Source of the DNA: Pseudomonadota bacterium
GTDB taxonomy: Bacteria > Pseudomonadota > Gammaproteobacteria > Steroidobacterales > Steroidobacteraceae
DNA: 11,903 bases
Assembly (NCBI GenBank): GCA_021792815.1
Contig: JAJYTX010000001.1
Coordinates: 1-11,903 of the forward strand
Direction: 5' to 3'
Both the position numbers and the translations under genes were made by a program. Below, one piece after another: positions 6,549 through 11,903 of this stretch (position 1 is its first letter; the number at the start of each line of letters is the position of its first letter). The notes under the pieces were generated by a model. That model was not told the origin of the DNA and searched no databases. It saw only the letters and a list, made by a program, of their open reading frames with translations.

Positions 6549-6772
6549 CGGCGTTCGGCCGGTATGGCGCCGCAGACCTCCAGGATGCACTCGTTCCTGG
6601 GTGAGATCTGCAGCGAACGAAAGTGCCCTGCAGCGCGCATGGCCTCGGATTTGCAGGGCCATCGGCCAATCCCGTCAAGCCGGTTCACCAGATCGCGGCG
6701 GCTCGTTGGCGCCCCGGTTCCTCTGCCGCCGATTGGCGTTCGATGTGCCGGCTTTGCAGTTGCTTTACTCAT
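6545..6772 (-). CDS. Hypothetical 75-aa basic protein, translationally coupled
   Basis: The gene starts with ATG at 6772, sharing four bases (ATGA) with the stop of the TPR-like gene. It ends with a TGA that overlaps the DUF456 ATG in the same way (6545-6548). Such double coupling is strong evidence that the frame is translated. The product is basic in its first half, rich in Arg, Gly and Pro, with no membrane segment. A more ordered second half holds three cysteines (residues about 44, 62 and 67). I do not recognise a family. It might be a decayed domain, a regulator of its neighbours, or a lineage-specific protein. Confidence 0.5.
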   Translation of the reverse strand: MSKATAKPAHRTPIGGRGTGAPTSRRDLVNRLDGIGRWPCKSEAMRAAGHFRSLQISPRNECILEVCGAIPAERR

Positions 6773-7344
6773 GCCCGTTCGTCCTGCTCGGGGCATCCGG
6801 AAGTCTCCCCCTTGGCTCTGCGGCGCACCCGCACGGCCACCACCACCAACAGTGAGAACAGTGCCACCGCCAGCACGGCAACCAGGGCCGAGATCTCCAA
6901 CTCAAATGAGCGCAGATCGTGGCGGACGCGGGTGACTTCCGCCCGCGGAGCAAATGACCCGCTCGGATCGAGCGAGAATGCCTTCGCCAGCGACGTTCGA
7001 GCCTTCCACTTCAGCCCCGATCGATCCTCGACTTTCGCGAGCGCAAACCACGCGCCGGCATCCTTCGGGCAGCGCATCATGAGGGCGTAAGCCTCGTTCA
7101 TGGCCTGTGCCGAGCGGCCGCGTAGCGCGCTCATTTTCGAAACGGATGCCAGCTCTTGCGAGCTGACCGGGCACCCGCCCGGGCGCCGGGGCGGGGCCGC
7201 CCGCGCCACGGCCACGCTGAGCAGGGCCGCGGCAAGCAGGCCGGCCGTCAACCGAGCGGCGCGCCACTCGACACCCCGGGTCCTTGCGCCGAACCCGAGG
7301 GTGGTGCGGCTCGTTCGAATCGATTCGTGCATTGAGACGCTCAT
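6769..7344 (-). CDS. Exported TPR-like protein with C-terminal membrane anchor
   Basis: About 191 aa from ATG 7344. ATG 7332 also fits, and ATG 7416 would add an implausibly long N-region. A hydrophobic stretch LTAGLLAAALLSVAVARA followed by APP looks like a signal peptide with an ARA-type cleavage site. A middle segment (AYALMMRCPKDAGAWFALAK, then KARTSLAKAFSLDP) has the helix-pair pattern of one or two tetratricopeptide repeats, so a role in protein contacts is likely. A C-terminal membrane helix (ISALVAVLAVALFSLLVVVA) is followed by a basic tail, giving a periplasmic domain anchored in the inner membrane. No strong ribosome binding site supports any start. It heads a coupled run with the 75-aa and DUF456 genes. 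No specific function can be assigned. Confidence 0.65.
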   Translation of the reverse strand: MSVSMHESIRTSRTTLGFGARTRGVEWRAARLTAGLLAAALLSVAVARAAPPRRPGGCPVSSQELASVSKMSALRGRSAQAMNEAYALMMRCPKDAGAWFALAKVEDRSGLKWKARTSLAKAFSLDPSGSFAPRAEVTRVRHDLRSFELEISALVAVLAVALFSLLVVVAVRVRRRAKGETSGCPEQDERA

Positions 7345-7628
7345 CGCTGAGAGGGAGCCGAGAACGCTGCCGATAGGATCACCCCGCGCACGGCACGAGC
7401 GATGAGACTCTCGCAAGCGAGCAATGGTTCTGCGCCGTCCCCGCTTCCCCGCACTGCCCCCGTGGATCCTTGCATGAGCGCAGGCGCAGCTCCAATGGAT
7501 TCCCAGCCGGTGCCCTCTGGCGCAATCACCTCCCGCCGCCGGTCGATCCGCGCCGGTCAGTTCCCGCGCGACGAAAGCGTCCCACCGGGTACGGGTCTGG
7601 ACTGGGTGGATGAGCAGTGATTACTGAC

Positions 7629-10600
7629 TTATTTCATTGATTTCTTCAGAAGCGGCTCCTCCTTCCAGCTGCCCCGGGTGAGCATCATCGCGAGCAGAAC
7701 CGGCGTGCGCAGGCGGTTGGAGACGACGGCAGCGGCGGGTGCCGTGCAGGCCGAAGAGGATCCGGCGCCCGCGATGCGCTGATCGGCGGGCAGGCACACG
7801 GCCGGATTGAGTGTCCCGAAGAGGGTGACGTCCGGGTTGTAGGACGCCCAGTCGACGTAGACCAACTGGGCGGTGCCGCCCCCGCTGATATCCTCGTCCC
7901 CTGCCGTCTCCTCGCCGGTGTTGAGCTGCGAGAAGTTCGCCGAGGTGACCGAGGTCAACGACCCTTGGGTGATTTGGGCGACGCTCGCGCCGAATGGAGC
8001 CGTGTAGAGAGAACGTTCCAGGAACAGATTGTTCGCCGGAAACCCGTGGCCAGTGGCGTTCAGGATCGATCCGGTCGGCAACGCGACATTCTTCGTTGGC
8101 GACTTCACCCCCGCAGGCGCCCACACGGTCGCCGTGATGGCCGATCCCGAGGCCGCTGCCCAGCCTAGCTGCTGTCCCGCATTCGGGCTGCTCAACTGCC
8201 CGTCGGGGTTCTCGATTCCGTACCGCACTTCGATATTGTTCGCCGTCACGGTCGCCGGTGAGGCGGTGGCGAAAATGCTGTCGCCGGCGATGAGCAGGAC
8301 CTCCTCCCCGGCGCTGATCGTTCCGAGGCGCAGGCTCGAGGAAGGACCTTCCGCCCGGAGCGTGAGGTTCCCCGCCGCCGTGCCCGAGGCCGACAGCCCG
8401 CCCGCGCCGGCCGTCAACGTCACATTGCGGCCGCTGAAGGCGACACCGCCGCCGAAGGCGTTCGCATCATCACCAAGAATGATGTCGGACCCGCCGAGTG
8501 CGGTCAGCTCGGAGGCGCCGCTCACCTGCAGCGTCCCGCCTTGGGTAATCGCCCCGGCGGCCGTCTCCGTCAGCGTTCCGCTCGCCGTGCCGGAGCTCGA
8601 CAGGCCGCCGGTGCCGGTGCTCAGCGTGACGTCGTGCCCGTTGAAGGCGACATTGCCGCCGAAGGTGTTCGCTCCACCGAGGGTGATGTCGCCGCCGTTG
8701 CCCGCTGTCAGCGCCGAGGCGCCGGTCGTCCTGACTATCGCGCCGCCGGTCTCTTCAATGGATCCGGAGGAGGTGAGATTCACTCCACCGGCGCCCCCGT
8801 TGAGCACCCCATCGATGGTCAAGGGGCTTGTGTCGTCGAGGCTGAGCCCGTTGCTCGTGAACGCCCAGAGGGTCGCCAGCGCATTCGCATTGGTCAGCGT
8901 CACCGTGCCGGAGGTGTCGCCCGTGAGCGTCCCCGTGGCAATCGCCGTCGAGCCGCTCTGACTCACCGCCCCGATGATGTCTCCCGCTCCGATCGTCGTC
9001 GTGCCCCCGCTCGCTCCGGTGGTGATCCCCGGCAAGGCCACCGTGGTCGCATTCCTCACCGTCACCGCCGCGGAGGAGTTGCTGGTCGTCGTCAGCTCTC
9101 CAGCCATGTCGATGGCCCCGCCGCCGCCATCGACCAGGATGTCCCCCGATCCGGCAACCACCGTGCTGCCTGCGGCCTGGGTGATTCCGGCGCCTTCGAG
9201 TGTCACCCCTGAGCCGATCACATCGTAAGGGCCGAGCGCAACAGCCCCGCTCGCGTCGGTCAGCGTCACTGAGCCGATTCCCGCCGACACCGTGCCACCG
9301 AGGGTGATGCCGCCGCTGTTGCTCACCGCGACCGAGCCGCTGCCGGTCTCATTGATCCCCGTGAGCGTGAGCGGCGAGGCGCTGTTCGTCAGGCTCACAT
9401 CGCCCCCGCCGGTATTGGTCGCATTGAGCCCGCTCACGGTGTTCGCGCCAACGAGCGTGGTGCCGCCGACCGAGCTCGTCGTCAGCGTGCCGCTCGTGCT
9501 CACGCGTCCGCCGCCGCTTTCCGTGATCGCGCCGGTGGATGTGAGCCCGATGCTCGCGGACCCGGACGCCACCGTGCCGCTCACGGTGATGTCACCGCTG
9601 TTGCTCACCGCGACCGAGCCGCCTCCGGTTTCCTTGAGCGCGGCGATCGTGAGGGGCGAGGCGCTGTTCGTCAGACTCACCGCGCCGCTGCCGGTATTCG
9701 TCGCATCCAGCGTGCTGACGGTGTTCGCGCCAATGAGGTTCGTGCCGCCAACGGACACCGTGCTCAGAGTGCCCGTCGTGCTGATCAGTCCGCCGCTCTC
9801 GGAGATGGACCCCGAGGACGTGAGATTCACCCCGCCGGCGCCGCCGGCGATTGCCCCGGTGATGCTCATCGGATCGAGGTCATTGAGACTCAACCCGTCA
9901 CTCGTGAATGAGCCGAGTGCGGGTATGGCGTTCGCATCCGCGAGACTCACCGGGCCCGAGGTGTTGCCCGTGAGCGTCCCCGTGGCGATCACCGTCGCGC
10001 TGCTTTGACTCACCGCCCCGGTGATGTCTCCCGCTCCGATCGTCGTCGTTCCGCTCGTCCCGGTGGTGATCGAGGGCAAAGCGACCGTCGTCGCGTTGCG
10101 CACCATCACGGCCGTCGAGGAGTCGCTGCCCGTCGTCAGCGCTCCGGCCAGGCTGATCGCCCCGCCGCCGCCGTTGACCAGAATGTCTGCGGAGCCGGCA
10201 TCCACCGTGCTTCCCGCGGCCTGAGCGACCCCGACGCCCTCGAGGGTCACCCCGGCGCCGCTCACCTCGTAGGGACCCAGGGCGAGAGTGCCGCCGGTTG
10301 CAGCGAGTGAAATGGGTCCGCCATTGGTGCTTACCCCCGAGATGCCACCGACGCTGCCGACGCTGAACGGCCCGCTCTGGGAGAAGCTGAAGCCGTTGCC
10401 CGCGCCGGTGATGTCCGCGGCGATGGTGGACAGCGGGGCACTCGTCGTCAGGGCCGGGGCGGTGCTCGCCTGCACGCCGAGGCCGCTCGCCGTGAGGGTG
10501 CTGCCCGTGGCCTGGCTGATCGTGCCCGTCGGCGCCGACACCGCCACGGTGCCCGCGCCCGCATCCACGTTGCCATCGAGAGCCACGTTGCCCGCGCTGC

Positions 10601-11903
10601 TGGTCAGGGAGATATCGCCGCCCGCGGAGCCCACCGGCTGGGAAACGGTGAGAGCGCCGCTCGATGCGGTGAGGGAGATGGCGCCGCCGTTGGTCGTCAC
10701 GCCCGAGATGCCACCGACGCTGCCGACGCTGAACGGCCCGCTCTGGGAGAAGCTGAAGCCGTTGCCCGCGCCGGTGATGTCCGCGGCGATGGTGGACAGC
10801 GGGGCACTCGTCGTCAGGGCCGGGGCGGTGCTCGCCTGCACGCCGAGGCCGCTCGCCGTGAGGGTGCTGCCCGTGGCCTGGCTGATCGTGCCCGTCGGCG
10901 CCGACACCGCCACGGTGCCCGCGCCCGCATCCACGTTGCCATCGAGAGCCACGTTGCCCGCGCTGCTGGTCAGGGAGATATCGCCGCCCGCGGAGCCCAC
11001 CGGCTGGGAAACGGTGAGAGCGCCGCTCGATGCGGTGAGGGAGATGGCGCCGCCGTTGGTCGTCACGCCCGAGATGCCACCGACGCTGCCGACGCTGAAC
11101 GGCCCGCTCTGGGAGAAGCTGAAGCCGTTGCCCGCGCCGGTGATGTCCGCGGCGATGGTGGACAGCGGGGCGCTCGTCGTCAGGGCCGGAGCGGTGCTCG
11201 CCTGCACGCCGAGGCCGCTCGCCGTGAGGGTGCTGCCCGTGGCCTGGCTGATCGTGCCCGTCGGCGCCGACACCGCCACGGTGCCCGCGCCCGCATCCAC
11301 GTTGCCATCGAGAGCCACGTTGCCCGCGCTGCTGGTCAGGGAGATATCGCCGCCCGCGGAGCCCACCGGCTGGGAAACGGTGAGAGCGCCGCTCGATGCG
11401 GTGAGGGAGATGGCGCCGCCGTTGGTCGTCACGCCCGAGATGCCACCGACGCTGCCGACGCTGAACGGCCCGCTCTGGGAGAAGCTGAAGCCGTTGCCCG
11501 CGCCGGTGATGTCCGCGGCGATGGTGGACAGCGGGGCACTCGTCGTCAGGGCCGGGGCGGTGCTCGCCTGCACGCCGAGGCCGCTCGCCGTGAGGGTGCT
11601 GCCCGTGGCCTGGCTGATCGTGCCCGTCGGCGCCGACACCGCCACGGTGCCCGCGCCCGCATCCACGTTGCCATCGAGAGCCACGTTGCCCGCGCTGCTG
11701 GTCAGGGAGATATCGCCGCCCGCGGAGCCCACCGGCTGGGAAACGGTGAGAGCGCCGCTCGATGCGGTGAGGGAGATGGCGCCGCCGTTGGTCGTCACGC
11801 CCGAGATGCCACCGACGCTGCCGACGCTGAACGGCCCGCTCTGGGAGAAGCTGAAGCCGTTGCCCGCGCCGGTGATGTCCGCGGCGATGGTGGACAGCGG
11901 GGC
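7629..11903 (-). CDS. Filamentous-haemagglutinin-like beta-helix exoprotein, C-terminal part
   Basis: The frame is open to the right edge, so the start and N-terminal secretion domain are outside; 1424 residues are visible. The sequence is almost entirely Gly, Ser, Thr, Ala and Val with short periodic strands such as GDISLTSSAG and GSVAVSNSGDITV. This is the pattern of right-handed beta-helix exoproteins secreted by the two-partner route (TpsA/FHA/HMW-like). The 5' third visible consists of near-identical 122-residue repeats, followed by older duplicated blocks. The C-terminal 200 residues leave the repeat pattern (NNIEVRYGIENPDGQ, FLERSLYTAPFG, LVYVDWASYNPDVTLFG). They hold the only two cysteines, 15 residues apart, recalling the HMW1 C-terminal Cys pair used for surface tethering. 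No TpsB transporter is visible. Adhesion or surface function is inferred. Confidence 0.85.
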   Translation of the reverse strand, partial: APLSTIAADITGAGNGFSFSQSGPFSVGSVGGISGVTTNGGAISLTASSGALTVSQPVGSAGGDISLTSSAGNVALDGNVDAGAGTVAVSAPTGTISQATGSTLTASGLGVQASTAPALTTSAPLSTIAADITGAGNGFSFSQSGPFSVGSVGGISGVTTNGGAISLTASSGALTVSQPVGSAGGDISLTSSAGNVALDGNVDAGAGTVAVSAPTGTISQATGSTLTASGLGVQASTAPALTTSAPLSTIAADITGAGNGFSFSQSGPFSVGSVGGISGVTTNGGAISLTASSGALTVSQPVGSAGGDISLTSSAGNVALDGNVDAGAGTVAVSAPTGTISQATGSTLTASGLGVQASTAPALTTSAPLSTIAADITGAGNGFSFSQSGPFSVGSVGGISGVTTNGGAISLTASSGALTVSQPVGSAGGDISLTSSAGNVALDGNVDAGAGTVAVSAPTGTISQATGSTLTASGLGVQASTAPALTTSAPLSTIAADITGAGNGFSFSQSGPFSVGSVGGISGVSTNGGPISLAATGGTLALGPYEVSGAGVTLEGVGVAQAAGSTVDAGSADILVNGGGGAISLAGALTTGSDSSTAVMVRNATTVALPSITTGTSGTTTIGAGDITGAVSQSSATVIATGTLTGNTSGPVSLADANAIPALGSFTSDGLSLNDLDPMSITGAIAGGAGGVNLTSSGSISESGGLISTTGTLSTVSVGGTNLIGANTVSTLDATNTGSGAVSLTNSASPLTIAALKETGGGSVAVSNSGDITVSGTVASGSASIGLTSTGAITESGGGRVSTSGTLTTSSVGGTTLVGANTVSGLNATNTGGGDVSLTNSASPLTLTGINETGSGSVAVSNSGGITLGGTVSAGIGSVTLTDASGAVALGPYDVIGSGVTLEGAGITQAAGSTVVAGSGDILVDGGGGAIDMAGELTTTSNSSAAVTVRNATTVALPGITTGASGGTTTIGAGDIIGAVSQSGSTAIATGTLTGDTSGTVTLTNANALATLWAFTSNGLSLDDTSPLTIDGVLNGGAGGVNLTSSGSIEETGGAIVRTTGASALTAGNGGDITLGGANTFGGNVAFNGHDVTLSTGTGGLSSSGTASGTLTETAAGAITQGGTLQVSGASELTALGGSDIILGDDANAFGGGVAFSGRNVTLTAGAGGLSASGTAAGNLTLRAEGPSSSLRLGTISAGEEVLLIAGDSIFATASPATVTANNIEVRYGIENPDGQLSSPNAGQQLGWAAASGSAITATVWAPAGVKSPTKNVALPTGSILNATGHGFPANNLFLERSLYTAPFGASVAQITQGSLTSVTSANFSQLNTGEETAGDEDISGGGTAQLVYVDWASYNPDVTLFGTLNPAVCLPADQRIAGAGSSSACTAPAAAVVSNRLRTPVLLAMMLTRGSWKEEPLLKKSMK
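8340..8713 (-). repeat. Diverged internal duplication (block C) in the exoprotein
   Basis: Two adjacent segments of about 60 residues (8510-8713 and 8340-8509) share the pattern DITLGGANTFGGNVAFNGHD versus DIILGDDANAFGGGVAFSGR, and GGLSSSGTASGTLT versus GGLSASGTAAGNLT. They are clearly homologous but well diverged, so older than the 366-bp repeats. Confidence 0.7.
8744..10293 (-). repeat. Nested diverged duplications A-B-B'-A' in the exoprotein
   Basis: Block A (about 9790-10293) and A' (about 8744-9248) each encode about 168 residues running from ALGPY(E/D)V through VRNATTVALP, TTTIGAGDI and GGAGGVNLTSSGSI. Between them lie B (about 9509-9789) and B' (about 9250-9508), both running TGTL...SVGGT, GANTVS, ATNTG and LTNSASPLT. 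The result is two copies of A flanking a tandem pair of B. Divergence is moderate. Confidence 0.75.
10336..11903 (-). repeat. 366-bp tandem repeats (122 aa), 4.3 copies in the window
   Basis: The landmark TTGGTCGTCAC recurs at 10690, 11056, 11422 and 11788, exactly 366 bp apart, with a diverged counterpart at 10324. Units are almost identical: the copy around 11170 differs at 11172 and 11190 only, as far as I read, and both changes are synonymous. The array runs past the right edge, so the true copy number is unknown. Each unit encodes 122 residues from GVTTNGGAISL to SVGSVGGIS. Confidence 0.95.

Noticed and set aside
8029..10310. Long + strand open frames (up to about 310 aa) opposite the exoprotein gene
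   Set aside because: They are antisense shadows of a Gly/Ser/Thr/Ala-rich GC-rich gene; products are Pro/Val/Ala-rich with no family likeness.
10336..11903. CRISPR-like array
   Set aside because: The repeats are 366 bp, contiguous and in a coding frame, without short repeats and unique spacers.

Overview
The window looks like a high-GC gammaproteobacterial chromosome close to the replication terminus. The main anchor is a 28-bp site at 2209-2236 that matches, from memory, the Escherichia coli chromosome-dimer resolution site dif at 26 of 28 positions. Gene orientation agrees: the gene left of the site is on +, and most genes right of it are on -, as expected where two forks meet. A cobalamin riboswitch with bluB, a tryptophan-halogenase relic and a two-partner-secretion type exoprotein fit a free-living, Xanthomonadales/Nevskiales-like gammaproteobacterium. 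That placement is inference.

Layout. 1-810 has no convincing gene, only a lower-GC patch with one doubtful short ORF. 811-1812 encodes a CD-NTase/SMODS-like nucleotidyltransferase with all three metal-binding aspartates and no visible effector (orphan, CBASS-like). 1813-2208 looks like mobile-element debris with a 17-bp direct repeat, then dif. Three bases after dif is the stop codon of bluB (- strand). bluB is preceded by an extended -10 promoter and a full cobalamin riboswitch, so this unit probably makes the B12 lower ligand when cobalamin is scarce. Upstream of it lies a decayed chimera: the 5' third of a flavin-dependent halogenase with a one-base insertion, running into the 3' half of an ArsR-type regulator.

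4148-5428 (+) is a CPA2 cation:proton antiporter. It converges on an SRAP (YedK/HMCES-like) gene that keeps Cys2 but has lost the canonical Glu and His. Further right on the - strand is a translationally coupled run joined by ATGA overlaps: a signal-peptide/TPR-like/TM protein, a 75-aa unknown basic protein, and a DUF456 membrane protein broken at a C9/G7 homopolymer tract.

7629 to the right edge is the C-terminal 1424 residues of a Gly/Ser/Thr/Ala-rich beta-helix exoprotein (filamentous-haemagglutinin-like). It contains more than four almost identical 366-bp tandem repeats, older diverged internal duplications, and a lone pair of cysteines near the C-terminus.

The most notable points are the dif site with an orphan CD-NTase beside it, the decay and mobile-type sequence around it, the SRAP variant with altered catalytic residues, and the recently amplified exoprotein repeats. 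No complete new multi-gene system can be demonstrated from the sequence alone.
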